A stretch of 64,000 bases of DNA from Dama dama (lineage: Eukaryota; Chordata; Mammalia; Artiodactyla; Cervidae): positions 17,356,501-17,420,500 of the forward strand of contig NC_083692.1 of assembly GCF_033118175.1 (NCBI RefSeq). The letters run 5' to 3'. Each line of letters opens with the position of its first letter. Position 1 is the first letter of the stretch. A program made the position numbers and the translations under genes. Below, piece by piece: positions 42,340-53,906 of the stretch. The notes beneath the pieces are model-generated. The model was not told the origin of the DNA. It made no database searches and was given only the letters and a program-made list of their open reading frames with translations.

Positions 42340-42643
42340 TTCCCTTATCTTAATAAGAAGAAACAAACTAGTTTGACATGCAAGGCCTTCACTCTGTCTC
42401 CCTCTCACCTCCTTGGCCTCCTCTCTAGGCCCAGTGCCAGTTTCTCCATCCTCAGCCCACGTCTGCAGTCATTCTGCCCTTAAACCTCCAAGCTGTGCTC
42501 CCACTGCTGCCTGAAAGGTTACTCTCCAACTTTCCCTCAGTAACTCATCCCTCTAGAAAGGCTCACTGAGGCTTCATGTGGTTCTGAGAGCCTTTCCTGA
42601 CCGCTGCCCCCAGTTCTGGCAGAGTTCAATGGCCCCCTTTCTT

Positions 42644-42732
42644 TTTTTTTTTATTTTTTTATTTTTTTTTTTATGGAACGCTTCACGAATTTGCGTGTCA
42701 TCCTTGCGCAGGGGCCATGCTAATCTTCTCTG
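42644..42732 (-). pseudogene. U6 snRNA 3' fragment with A-tail (retropseudogene)
   Basis: The minus strand from 42732 to 42673 matches U6 snRNA nucleotides about 42-101 essentially perfectly (CAGAGAAGATTAGCATGGCC at its 5' end, GAAGCGTTCCAT at its 3' end). It is followed by an A-rich tail (42672-42644). A perfect 16-bp target-site duplication, AATGGCCCCCTTTCTT, lies at 42628-42643 and 42733-42748. This marks L1-machinery retrotransposition of a 5'-truncated U6. It lacks the U6 5' half and promoter, so it is not a functional snRNA gene. Confidence 0.95.
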
Positions 42733-42954
42733 AATGGCCCCCTTTCTTGAAGGTTCCTGTAATAAGCTGGTCCGGTCACTCTGTCACTATATAATATTGT
42801 TGTCACTTTACCCATCTCTGAACTCTGCTCAGGACAGAGGCAGTCCTTTTGTCCGCTTTGCTTCTCCAACTTTTGATTTGATGCCTGGCACCCAGTATGC
42901 GCTCAGTGTAAATTGCTGAGTGTTAAAGCTGGACCCATGTTGCCTTTCACATCA

Positions 42955-43360
42955 ATAATCTCCTGCCTGCTTTCTCCATCAAATACAACCTTCCCAAGGG
43001 CAGCTCTGATCATATCTGTCTGATGATCAAAAACTCATCAGTGGCTCCCCATTGTCTGAGGAATAAAGTCCAAACTATGTCACATACTACGTCTGGTGCT
43101 TGTCTCTGACCTTCCTCTCTAGGCTTATTGCCCTCTACACCCTGGCACACACCTGTGCCCCTCCCATGCCAGGCCACCCACTATTTCCTCAATACCTTGA
43201 ACTCTTTCCCTCCGGAGCAGAGTTCACTTTGTCACCTCTGCTAGGAATGCCTTCTGGAGCTACTTTTGCCTGTTGCAATTGTCCCCAACCTTCAAAGCCT
43301 TGTTCATAGGTTGCATTACTTCAAGAAACATTCCAACATCCTTCTTCAGTGGTGGAGGGT
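42955..43360 (+). mobile_element. L2 LINE (ancient)
   Basis: ATCAGTGGCTCCCCATTGTC, GAATAAAGTCCAAACTATG and TAGGAATGCCTTCTGGAGC are characteristic L2 wording in order. Confidence 0.75.
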
Positions 43361-43399
43361 AAAGTCCCACATGTTCAACAGGATCTTCCTAACTCTGTG

Positions 43400-43790
43400 G
43401 GGTCTGGTCCCTGTTCACTAGTCCAGACGTATCTCTTCCCACTTGCCTCCATGCTCTGTCTGCCATCACATGCTGGCCTTCCCTGGTTCCTGGGGTGAGC
43501 CACGCTGTCTCACACTGCCGAGCCACCGTGCAAGCTCTTCCCTCTGCCTCAGAGAGGCTGTCCCTGCCCTCACTTTCGTGAACCCCAGACTAAGTGAGTG
43601 CTCCCTGTTACACACTCTCCCTGCACAGTGGGTTTGCCCTTTTATGCAGCTCCTGTCCCCACGTCTATAGGCTAGACTGTGCGTTGCACCAAAGCCAGTA
43701 CCGCATGTCTCATTTATCATTATCCTCCTGACACTCAGCACTGGGCCTGTTACACACTAGATGCTCGGTCAATGTAATAAATATTCTTGT
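43400..43790 (+). mobile_element. L2 LINE, second copy (ancient)
   Basis: A further L2-like 3' region ending ACACACTAGATGCTCGGTCAA, with ATAAATATTCTTG at the junction with the next SINE. Confidence 0.6.
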
Positions 43791-44007
43791 GTGCATGCTC
43801 AATTGCTAAGTCATGTCCGACTCTGTGTGACCCCATAGACTGTAGCCTGCAGGCTCCTCTGTCCACAAGATTCTCCAGGCAAGAATGCTAGAGCGGGTAG
43901 CCATTCCTTTCTCCAGGGGATCTTCCCGCCCCAGGGAACGAACCTGTATCTCTTATAACTCCTGCATTGGCAAGTGGATTCTTTACCACTGGGCCACCAG
44001 AGAAGCC
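43791..44007 (-). mobile_element. Bov-tA SINE
   Basis: Reversed body (CCAGGCAAGAATGCTAGAGC), degraded reversed box B, and the end GGGCCACCAGAGAAGCC. Confidence 0.9.
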
Positions 44008-44329
44008 TGTATTAAAAGTTCACCTACTAACAAACTCCCTCATTTATCCAAGTCCAACAGTTTGTAGCAAAGTAGTCATTTGTTTACACTTCTCTCCATC
44101 TTGGTAATAGTTTGTGTTTTTGTTTTTAAAAAAAATTTTTTTTTCAAAGATAAACAAAAGTCAAGAGGATAATATGATAACCCCCTCTTTGCCATCATGC
44201 TTCCTCAACCATCATCAGCCTTAGGCCAGTGTTGTTTCATCTCTTCTCCATCTTTCCCCCGCCCTTTAGATTATTTGAAGGTACATCTCAGACAGACATC
44301 ATAAATCAAACACTTCTTAAGGGTTAATG

Positions 44330-44515
44330 TGCTCTGTTCATCTTTACTTTTCACATAGCCCTTAGCATAGCATCTGGCCGCTAACAGATGATAAATGTTC
44401 ACTGAATTAATTAAATAGAGGAAAATATCATTTATTCATTCACAAATTCATTGAACAAACCATTATATGCTAGGCACTGTTGGCAATGGGGATAGATTCT
44501 ATTTGGGAGGACACG
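44330..44515. mobile_element. two L2 LINE 3' ends in opposite orientation (ancient)
   Basis: A plus-oriented end (CATAGCCCTTAGCATAGCAT, ATAAATGTTCACTGAATTAA) meets a minus-oriented one (CATTATATGCTAGGCACTGT) near 44420. A (TGAA)n tract follows at 44519-44538. Confidence 0.6.
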
Positions 44516-44547
44516 GAGAATGAATGAATGAATGAATGAGATTTTTA

Positions 44548-45929
44548 TTTATTTATTTATTTTTGTTCCAAACTTTAAACTATTTTGTATTGGGGTACAG
44601 TCAATTGACAATGTTGTGATTATTTCAGAGGAACAGTAAAAGGACTTAGACATACATATACGTGTACCCATTCTCCCCCAAATCCCCCTCCCATCCAGGC
44701 CAGCACAAAGCACTGAGCAGAGTTCTCTGTGCTCTACAAATAGGTCCTTGTTGGTTATCTATTTTAACCTCCTTGTTGGTTAGCCATATAGCAGTGTGTG
44801 CATGACCTTCCCAAAGTCCCTAACTCTTCCTTTTCCCTGGAAGCCATGAGTTGGTTTTCTAAGTCTGTGAATCTCTTTCTGTTTTGTGAGTAAGTCCACT
44901 GGTATCATTTCTTTTTAGATTCTGTATATAAGGGATGTCATATGATATTTCTCCTTCTCTGACTTCCTTCACTCAGTATGACACTCTCTAGGTCCATCCA
45001 TGTGGCTGCAAATGGCATTATTTCATTCTTTTTAATGACTAAGTAATATCCCATTGTGTATATGCACCACATCTTCTTTATCAACTCCTCTGTCAATGGA
45101 CATTTAAGTTGCTTCCATGTCTTGGCTATTGTAAACAGTGCTGCAATGAACACTGGAGTGCATGCATCCTTTTGGATTATGTTTTTCTCTGGGTATAAGC
45201 CTAGGAGTGGGATTGCAGGGTCATATGGTAGCTCTACTTTTATTTTTGTAAGGAACCTCCATACTTTTCTCCATAGTGGCTGCAACAATTTACATTCCCA
45301 CCAACAGTGTAGGAGGGTTCCCTTCTCCGAAACCTCTCCAGCATTTGTTGTTTGTGGATTTTTTGATGATAGCCATTCTGACCAGTGTGAGGTGATATTT
45401 CATTGTAGTTTTGATTTGCATTTCTCCAATAACTAGCAATGTTGAACATCTTTTCATGTGGCTGCTGGCCATCTGTATGTCCTCCTTAAAAAATGTCTAT
45501 TTAGGTCTTCTGCCAATTTTTTGAATGGGTTGTTTGTTCTGATGCTGTTAAACGTCATAAGCTGTTTGTAAATTTTGGAGACTAATCCCTTACCAGTCAC
45601 ATTATTTGCAAATATTTTCTCCCTGTCTGTGGGTTACTTTTGTTTTGTTTATTGTTTCCTTTGCTGTGCAAAAGCTTTTGAGTTTAAGTAAGTCCCATTT
45701 GTTTATTTCTGCTTTTATTTCCATTATTCTGGGAGATGGATTGAAAAAGATGTTGTGATTTATGTCACAGAATGTTCTGCCTATGTTTTCCTCTAGGAGC
45801 TTCATAGTGTCTAGCTTCACATTTAAGTCTTCAATCCGTTTTGAGCTTATTTTGAGGTATAGTGTTAAAGAATGATCTAATTTCCTTTTTTTTTTTTTAA
45901 CGTATGGCTGTCCAGTTTTCCCAGCACCG
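44548..45929 (-). mobile_element. L1 LINE, 5'-truncated, 3' end of ORF2 plus 3'UTR
   Basis: About 1.38 kb insertion with a perfect 11-bp target-site duplication, TGAGATTTTTA, at 44537-44547 and 45930-45940. The A-rich tail is at the left. The minus-strand frame 45288-44938 encodes the C-terminal end of L1 ORF2p (PYDPAIPLLGLYP, MPFAATWMDLE). Earlier ORF2 segments lie in other frames at 45820-45602 and 45449-45240, so the reading frame is broken. ORF1 and the catalytic domains are absent. Confidence 0.93.
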
Positions 45930-46039
45930 TGAGATTTTTAAAGTACCCCACAGTGGAAAGTACCATGCAGATCATTAAAACAGAATGACGTGATAGCAAG
46001 TGATTAAATGGCTACTTACAACAGGTGGTTGGGGAGCAC

Positions 46040-46354
46040 CTCTCAAAGGAAATGACCTTTAAACTGAGTCCTGAATGACCGGAAGGAACCAGCCGCGTGG
46101 GCAGCTGAGAGGAGAGGAGTCCAGAGGTCCAGCCAAGAGCAGAAACAGCCATAGTGTCCTTGAGAAGGGTGCTGGAGGAATCGGGGGAAGAGGGGTGGGA
46201 GGTGTGGCTGGAGCAAGGAAGCTACATCCTGTCAGGCTTCATACGCCAAGGCAGAGAGTTGAGGTTTTGAAGATTTGTTGGGAACCTATCAGAGGCTTTT
46301 AAGCAGAATGATATGATCTGTTTAGAAGAGCATTTTGGCTTTGATATGGAGACT
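46040..46354 (-). mobile_element. L2 LINE fragment (ancient)
   Basis: Reversed L2 wording: GGCTTTTAAGCAGAATGATATG and AGAAGAGCATTTTGGC. It is diverged. Confidence 0.55.
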
Positions 46355-47390
46355 AAACCATCAAGCAGTGGGGCTCCTGCAATTAGGAGAGAATGGGGGT
46401 GATTTAGGCCAGAGCGGGAGCAGTGAAGACGGAGGGATGAAGGAAGACTGGGGAGATGCTTTGGAGCCCGAGTCCGCAGGTCTTGTGAAAGGCCTGGATG
46501 CCGAGGCAAGAAAAAGTCAGGGACATTCCTGGAAGGAGAAAGGGCACTCCTATCGAACGATGGAGGCAGCCTGGGCAGGGGAGGAGGTGATCAGGGAGCG
46601 TCCGCGAGTGAACAGCAGTGTGCTCGTGCGTGACACCAGGTGTGCTCACAGTTTCATTTTAGAGGCTTCGGCGTCAGCCTCAGTTTCCTCTTCCGTCAAA
46701 TGGGCATGGAGATAGCATCTTGAGGCTTTCTTTTGAAGGTTAAATGAGAAAGAGTGTAAAGGGCCAGCTCCGTCTGGCACAGAGTCAAGGCACAATGAAT
46801 GAGCGCTCTCATCGAGTGCCCCACCCCTGACACACCCTCAACCCACCAGCCACAGACTGTCTGCGGCTCTCTCCTGGGGCGTGCACGTAGGCCTCTGCCT
46901 TCTCTGGAAGGGTCCCAATTCCCAGGGAGAACCAATTCCCCTACCCGCTCCCTGGGGATTCTTCTACTTGTGGTGCTTCCTGTAGGAAGGGCTGGGGCAA
47001 ACAGAGGGGGAAACCGTGGCCCCAGGACTGAGATTTTCTCAGATGAGTGAGACCCAGAAGTCCTGGGGGGACTTGCAGAGGGGTAAGAATGAGTGAATGG
47101 AGGAAGAAGGAAGGCAGTAGACGCTGCTCCTCTGTCCCATGAGGGACCAAGGGTCACAGGACCCTGTGGGACTTACAGTTCTCTGCTCAGGATCCCTCCC
47201 CACCCATCAGTAACTCAGGGAGCCCAAAGGGCCCCAGGAACTTGCCTCAGCTTGCCTTTACTGGAAATGCTTCTGGATCTTCCAGAACTAGAACCGCTGA
47301 GTAGTGCCCAGGGCATCCAGGAGTTACTCCTCCCATCTATTCTCCTCTACAGAGCACAAGTGCTATTTTTTTTTTAAAGTTATGTATGTA
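46355..47390. other. unique sequence, no gene accepted
   Basis: Open frames of 120-150 codons on both strands (46335-46715 plus, 46696-47157 minus) overlap each other and show no recognisable protein. An AT-rich (AT/GT)n stretch lies at 47385-47455. Confidence 0.4.
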
Positions 47391-47689
47391 TGTGTGGGGG
47401 AGGTATATATACATAAATACATATATGTCATATTTTATAAATATATATATGTATAGAAAGACTAAAAATATGTACATTAAAATGTTACAGGTGAATTTTC
47501 TCTGAGTGGCTAAACTGTAAGTGATTTCCATCTTTATCTTTGTGCTTTTTTGTATTTTTCCACCACACAGTGTTTTCCAACAAGGGCAAAATGTTATAAA
47601 GAACCTCCAAAATATCTTCCACGATTCTAATCTCTTCCTGAAATGGAGGGGAATGTTTGTGTAGGAGTAAGAGAGAACATTCATTTACT

Positions 47690-48070
47690 TACTCATTCAA
47701 TTCATTCATTCTTTCATTTGACAAATATTTGAGAGCAAAATGGGTATGATTGCTGGACCCTGTGGTAACAGCAGACATGTAAGATATAATTCCTGTCCTA
47801 AGGAGCTTTTAAATTCATATTTTAAAAACTGAAAGCAGAAAACCACAAGGAAACGAGTGAGTAATGCAGGAAATGAAAGGTCCTGAGGAGGACGAGAGGA
47901 CTTGCAGCTGGAAGCATTGGAGACAAGGCGAGAAATGGGGTTTGAACTGGGCTTTAAGGGGCGGGTCAGACTTGGACAGGGGAGCAGGTGGAAGGATATT
48001 CCAGGCAAGGTGAATGATGGAAGCAAAGGCACAGAGGCAGGAAATGATCAGGGATGTTTACAAGTTAGCA
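47690..48070 (-). mobile_element. L2 LINE (ancient)
   Basis: Reversed L2: TCATTTGACAAATATTTGAG, CTAAGGAGCTTTTAAATTCA, GGAAGGATATTCCAGGCAAGG. Confidence 0.65.
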
Positions 48071-48348
48071 AGTAAAGCACACAGTGTGTCTTGGCCACCA
48101 ACAGCTAACAAGTCAAGGCTCATTTTGTATATTGATAGTTTTGCTCAAAGTAATTCTGTGAAGAAGCAGGATTCATAGGCAGGGAAACTAAAATCTGAGG
48201 AGATAATGGCTTCTGTCCAATGCCTCCAAGTTGCAGTGGAAGGTATGGAAAGAGAAAGTTTTCAGATCTCCTGACCCCATGGGTGCTCACATCGGGGAAA
48301 GAACATGTGGATAGAGATAGAGGGTTTCTCATCAATAGAGAAACTAAT

Positions 48349-48490
48349 GAGACTTTCCTGAGGCTCCACTGGCTAAGAGTCTCAATGCAGGGGGCCTGGG
48401 TTTGATACCTGGTCAGGGAACCAGGTCCTGCATGTCACAATTAAAACACAGGACAGCCAAATAAATGAATAAAAATAAATATCTTTTTTA
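48349..48490 (+). mobile_element. CHR-type tRNA-derived SINE
   Basis: GACTTTCCTGAGGCTCCACTGG head, GGGTTTGATACC, and CAGCCAAATAAATGAATAAA tail. Confidence 0.85.
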
Positions 48491-48580
48491 AAAAAGAGAA
48501 AGAAGCCAATCACTAAGAATGTGGAGCAGCATTCCATTACTCATAAACAAGTGGCCAAATGCATACAAGTGTCCATAGGC

Positions 48581-49312
48581 TGTGAGGAACTGAAGAGCCT
48601 CCTGATGAAGGTGAAAGAGGAGAGTGAAAAAGCTGGCGTAAAACTCAACACTCAAAAAACTAAGATCATGACATCTGGCCCCCTCACTTCATGGCAAATA
48701 GATGGGCAAATAATGGAAACAGTGACACACTTTATTTTCTTGGGCTCCAAAATCATTGCAGATGGTGACGGCAGTCATGAAATTAAAAGACACTTGCTCC
48801 TTGGAAGAAAAGCTATGACAAATCTAGACAGCATATTAAAAAGCAGAGACATCACTTTGCCGACAACGGCACGTATAGTCTAAGCTATGGTTTCTCCAGT
48901 AGTCATGTACGGATGTGAGAGCTGGACCATAAAGAAGGCTGAGCGCCAAAGAATTGATGCTTTCGAACTGTAGTGCTCGAGAAGATTCTTGAGAGTCTCT
49001 TGGACAGCAAGGAGATGAAACCAGTCCATCCTAAAGGAAATCAACCCTGAATATTCATTGGAAGGACTGATGCTGAAGCTGAAGCTCCAATATTTTGGCC
49101 ACCTGATGCGAAGAACCGACCCCTTGGAAAAGACCCAGATACTGGGAAAGACTGAGGGCAGGAGGAGAAGAGGACAACAGAGGATGAGATGGCTGGATGG
49201 CACCACCAACTCGAAGGACATGAGTTTGAACAAACTCCGGGAGATAGTGAAGGACCTTGGTGTGCTGCAGTCCATAGGGTCACAAAGGGTCAGACACGGC
49301 CGAGTGACTGAA
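48581..49312 (+). mobile_element. BovB (RTE) LINE, 5'-truncated
   Basis: It starts within the region coding ELKSLLMKVKEESEKAG and runs to the BovB 3' end (GTCAGACACGGCCGAGTGAC). The first frame ends at TAA 48883 and later pieces lie in other frames, so it is inactive. It lacks the catalytic YADD region seen in the copy at 29587. Confidence 0.93.
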
Positions 49313-49558
49313 CAACGACAAGCTGTACATCATTGCTTAGGCATAGAGAAAGGTGTAGAAAAATACATACTGTTTTGTCAACATTCATTTGAGTGGAGGA
49401 AGGTGCAGGAAAGAGAGAAGAAAGGTGGGAAAAAGAAGAAAGAAAATGAGTTAAAAGTTTTAGAGATGGCAGTTGGGAAAAGCATAAGAATATATGGACA
49501 AATACATTGTTGCAAATGGCAAAAATGTAAACAATTGAGGTGTTTAGGTATAGATTTT

Positions 49559-49929
49559 GTTGTTCAGTCGCTAAGCTGTGTCCAACTCTTTTGTGACCCC
49601 ATAGACTGTAGCCCATGAGGCTCCCCTGTCCATGGGATTTCCCAGGCAAGGATATTGGAGTGGGTTGCCATTTCTTTCTCAAGGGGATCTTCCCCACCAA
49701 GGGATTAAACCCACGTCTCCTGCATCCATGGAGGCTCAGCAGTAGAGAATCTACCAGAAATGCAGGAGACTTGAGTTTGAGCCCTGGTTCAGGAAGATGC
49801 CCTGGAGAAGGAAATGACAACCCACTCCAGTATTCTTGCCTGGGAAATCCCATGGACAGAGGAGCCTGGTGGCCTGCTGTCCATGGGGTCACAAAAGAGT
49901 TGGACCCAACTTAGTGACTCAACAACAAC
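49559..49929. mobile_element. head-to-head pair of Bov-tA SINEs sharing one target-site duplication
   Basis: A minus-oriented Bov-A body (49559-about 49727) is followed by a plus-oriented Bov-tA copy (from about 49730, GGAGGCTCAGCAGTAGAG). Both 3' tails point outward, with TTGTTGTT at the left and AACAACAACA at the right. The only duplication, ATAGATTTT, brackets the whole pair (49550-49558 and 49930-49938). Confidence 0.8.
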
Positions 49930-50075
49930 ATAGATTTTACTTAAAATAGTTATGGCATATTTGTACCACTGAAAGCATGTTTAGTCTTCAAAAATGATAA
50001 AGAACATACATGATTATCAACATGAAATAGTGTTTTAGAAGACACATTTTTTTAGGGGGAAAATTTTGTAATAAT

Positions 50076-50281
50076 ATGGCTCAGACGGTAAAGAATCTGC
50101 CTGCAATGCAGGAGACCTGGGTTCAATTCCTGGGTTGGGAAGATGGCCCAGAGGAGGGTATGGCAACCCACTCCAGTATTCTTGCCTGGGAAATCCCATG
50201 GACAGAGGAGCCTCGAGGGCTATATAGTCCATGGGGTTGCAAAGAGTTGGACACGACTGAGCGACTATCACTTTCACTTTT
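50076..50281 (+). mobile_element. Bov-tA SINE
   Basis: ATGGCTCAGACGGTAAAG head, GGGTTCAATTCC, body and the end GACACGACTGAGCGACTATC. The first bases of the head are missing. Confidence 0.92.
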
Positions 50282-51130
50282 CATGTATAATATAAGCCTA
50301 TCTCTTTATGTTAATTTGTACTTGGAATTTACTTCAATACTGGCTGTCAGTGGCTGTGGGATTTTTTTTTTTTATAAAAATAGCTTGGTTATAAGATGGG
50401 AAAAATTAGCAAGAATTCTAATCTTCTTTTATTTACTTTTCTTAAGTTACTTTTTCTTGTTTACTGGATTTAGTCTCAGGCATTGTCCCTTCCTTTACTT
50501 CCCTGCTTGATCAATGGTCCTTCGGGAGCTCTGTGACAAGGGCTGTCTTTTTCCTGAGATACCCCACACGTGGGAACACTTGTCCTGCGACCCATCCTAG
50601 GGCTTATTCACAACAGATCCTCAACCCCAAAATAAACATCTGGGGTGTTTCCTCTTCCTAAAGGGGAAGCAGAAGGCCCTGGTGAACAGAGGGAAGGGTG
50701 AGCCCTGTCTAGACCATCATCCCAGGGGAATTCTGTCCACGCAGTTCCCCCTGGAAACCCCCAAGACCCAGAACAGCTCTGCTGACTCAGGCCACCCATT
50801 CTGGTGGCACCTCAGATCCCAGCCCTTCTCCAGCACCCCGCTCCTTCCCATCACCACAAGGAAAGGCAGGTTATCCTAGAGGCAGGTGGAGCATGGTGAT
50901 CTTACAAAGGAGAATTTGCTCAGATAAGTAATGGATCCAATTAGGGCCTCCTAGGTTGATGGGCCTATCAAGTTCAGCCTTGAGCCTTGCCTGCGAAAAA
51001 TCCTCTCTCCCAGTTCTGGGAGCACAACTGGTGGGGGCCTGGTCCAAAGGGACTCAAAGAACAAAGAGGCATTCCAGGGGTGCAGGCTAACAGGCTCCAC
51101 TTTCATTTCCAAGTAAGAGAATCAAGGAAA
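50282..51130. other. unique sequence, no gene seen
   Basis: No transposon recognised. A T12 tract lies at about 50361-50373. Confidence 0.4.
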
Positions 51131-51296
51131 GTGATTCTCAACCATGTGCAACTTGCTCCAAGGAGTGTGTGTGTTTGTGTTGCTGGCCTGAGATGCTACT
51201 AAGCATCTCAGAAGGCACAGAATAGCACCCTCCCCCATCAAAGAATTATCCAGCCCCAAATGTCAATAGTGCTAAGGCTGAGAAACCAGTCTAAGG
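51131..51296 (+). mobile_element. MER20-like hAT-Charlie DNA transposon remnant
   Basis: AAGTGATTCTCAACC at the left, then GATGCTACTAAGCATC, GGCACAGAATAGCACCC, AAAGAATTATCCAGCCCCAA and GGCTGAGAAACC at the right. This is the internal order I recall for MER20. The family name is from memory. Confidence 0.65.
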
Positions 51297-51470
51297 GGTA
51301 TTCTCTGCTTTACAGATGCAAAGCAAAGGGACTTGGGTAAATCCCCAGACTTGGGGACACCTGAAAATGAAGACCTAGTGGGAGGAGAATTTTCCTAAAG
51401 ATAAGAGCAATGTTTCCAAGCTGTTGTTCCCCCTCAAAATATGGTACAGCTCTATTTCAAAAATATGTTT

Positions 51471-51985
51471 TAAATAAATGATGAATGGATAAAGAGATGT
51501 GGTACATATATAGAATGGAAGACTGCTCAGCCATAAAAAGAATGAAATGAAATGATGCCATTTGCAGCAACATGGATGAACCTAGAGATTATCATACCAA
51601 GTGAAGTAGGTCAAAAACAGAAAGACAAATATCATATGATTTCACTTTCATGTGGAATCTAAAATATGACACAAGTGAACTTATCTACGAAACAGAAACA
51701 GACTCACAGGCGTAAAGAACAGACTTATGATTGCCAAAGGGAGGAGGAGAAGGGGAGGGATGGATTGGGAGTTTGGGGTCAGCAGATGCAAACTATTGTA
51801 TACAGAATGGATAAACAGCAAGGTCCTGCTGTATAGCACAGAGAACTATGTTCAATATCCTGTGATAAACCATAATGGAAAGGACCCCTGAAGAAAGAAT
51901 GTATATATCTGTATAACTGAATCACTTTGCTGCACAGCAGAAATTAACACAACATTGTAAATCCATTATACCTCAATAAAAATTA
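51471..51985 (+). mobile_element. L1 LINE 3' end (end of ORF2 and 3'UTR)
   Basis: Typical L1 wording: ATGAATGGATAAAGAGATGT, GAATGGAAGACTGCTCAGCC, CATTTGCAGCAACATGGATG, and the terminal ACAACATTGTAAATCC and CTCAATAAAAATT. No intact frame remains. Confidence 0.88.
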
Positions 51986-52470
51986 TTAAAAACATGAAAT
52001 GATAACAAAAATAAATTATTGTCTTATAAATATTTTTTAAGGCAAAGAAAGAGTGTGGGAAAGGACAGAGGACAAAGGAGAAACACCTAGATTCTGGCCA
52101 CTAGCTTGCTCTGGTTCTGAACATTTGGTAATTAAAAGCAGACTTCTTCATCAGGAACCCAGAAGAATAAAGCAAAAGAATAAAATCCATATTTGTCATG
52201 TAACCTTTATCATTATTCAGAACCTTGGAAATATCTTTGACTGCCCCTGAAACCTATGTCAACATAAACAAAGTGAACTAGAAATTTAATAACACTTGAG
52301 TTAACTACCAGATGGTTAAATGTCTATGGATGAAGTTGAATCAGTGAAAATTTGAATAACTACACCTGCATGGATCATATCTGCCAGATCTTCATTTGGC
52401 ATCTTCCAGGAAATCTTGGTTACTTCCTTGAATATCTTGTGCCTCTGGAAGGATGCTGTGACATGTCCTC
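51986..52470. other. unique sequence, no gene seen
   Basis: No transposon recognised. An old L2 3' end may lie at 52490-52545, just before the next SINE (AAGCATTTACTGAGTCCTTCC). Confidence 0.4.
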
Positions 52471-52550
52471 CTCCTTAGACTCATTCCCAAGATTTGATTT
52501 GATTTACCAAGCATTTACTGAGTCCTTCCAATGTGTCCAGCAGGAAGGTA

Positions 52551-52767
52551 GCTGCTGTTGTTCTTTAGTTGCTAAGTTGTGTCCAACTCTTTTGTGACCC
52601 CATGAACCGTAACCCACCAGGCTTCTCTGTCCATGGGATTTCCCGGGCAAGAATATTGGAGTGGATTGCCATTTCCTCCTTCAGGGGATCTTCTCAACCC
52701 AGGGATCAAACTCACATCTCCTGCTTGGCAGGTGGATTCTTTTCCAAGAAACTACCCGGGAAGCCCC
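52551..52767 (-). mobile_element. Bov-tA SINE
   Basis: Reversed body (GATTTCCCGGGCAAGAATATT), reversed box B-like GGGATCAAACTC, and the end CTACCCGGGAAGCCCC. Confidence 0.9.
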
Positions 52768-52943
52768 ACTGCTGCAAATATGTAATACAATGCATGGATG
52801 CTAATTTGGGATTAGCATCTCCAGGATTTGAGACTGAAAGCTTGAAAAAACACTGATGCTTTTAATGGAAGAGGATGCCAGGTGAGTAAGTGGGAGCTGG
52901 ATAGGGCTGCAAGATAATGACTTGGCATCAGATGATCAAGGAT

Positions 52944-53404
52944 CAGTTCAGTTCAGTCACTCATTTGTGTCTGACTCTTTGTGACCCCACGGACTGCAGC
53001 ATGCCAGGCCCCCCTGTGCATCACAAACTCCCAAAGTTTAGTCAAACTCATGTCCATTGAGTTGGTGATGCCATCCAACCATCTCATTCTCTGTTGTCCC
53101 CTTCTCCTCCTGCCTTCAATCTTTCCCAGCATCAGGGTCTTTTCCAACGAGTCAACTCTTCGCATCAGGTGGCCAAAGTGTTGGACTTTCAACTTCAACA
53201 TCAGTGCTTCCAATGAACACCCAGGACTGATCTCCTTTAGGATGGACTGGTTGGATCTCCTTGCAGTGCAAGAGACTCTCAAGAGTCTTCTCCAACACCA
53301 CAGTTCAAAAGCATCAATTCTTCAGCACTCAGCTTTCTTTATAGTCCAACTCTCACATGCATACATGACTACTGGAAAAACCATAGCCTTGACTGGACGG
53401 ATAT
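52944..53404 (-). mobile_element. BovB (RTE) LINE 3' region, 5'-truncated
   Basis: Reversed BovB 3' end from CAGTTCAGTTCAGTCACTC to the region corresponding to AMVFPVVMYACESWTIKKAE (53322-53513, minus frame). The frame is broken. Confidence 0.93.
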
Positions 53405-53818
53405 CCCAGTGGAAAATGTTCATGAAAATGTTGGAACTGGAGGGTTGGATCTCAAGCAGGACTAGCAGCTCAAGATCTAAACATGGAAATCTTCCCTGTA
53501 AAGATGAGTCCACTGAGGTGGGCAGAAAATAGAACAGAAGCCCAAGGGCTGGACCTTGAGATGCAATTCATAGTTGAGGGTTAGGAGGGGGAAGAGAATG
53601 CCGCAAAGGAGATGAGTAAGAGTAGTTAGAGAACTAGGAAAGAAAACCAGGAGAGCGGGCGCTATTGTAGCTGAGGAGGGAGAGTTGGTTGGTTTTGAGG
53701 GTTTTGTTTTGTTTTGTTTTGTTTGTCTTTTTATTGTTTTTTTAAGGAACAGTCAAAAGGTGTCAAAACTTCAGAGCATAAACCCTGAGAAAAGGATCCT
53801 GGGATGCAGGATGACCAA
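53405..53818. other. unique sequence, no gene seen
   Basis: A (GTTTT)n tract lies at 53698-53724. Confidence 0.4.
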
Positions 53819-53906
53819 CTGTCCTAGTTTGCCCAAGGCTGTCTGGGTTTTAGTACTGAAAGTCTCACATCCCAGGAAATAGCTCAGTCCTGGGCAAACA
53901 GGACAG
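53819..53906. mobile_element. short palindromic (MITE-like) DNA transposon remnant
   Basis: The left end CTGTCCTAGTTTGCCC is mirrored at the right by GGGCAAACAGGACAG, its reverse complement with one base missing. The 88-bp size and terminal inverted repeats fit a non-autonomous DNA transposon. I cannot name the family with certainty. Confidence 0.6.

Noticed and set aside
44938..45288. 116-codon minus-strand frame with clear protein homology
   Set aside because: It is the C-terminal end of L1 ORF2 in a truncated LINE, not a host gene.
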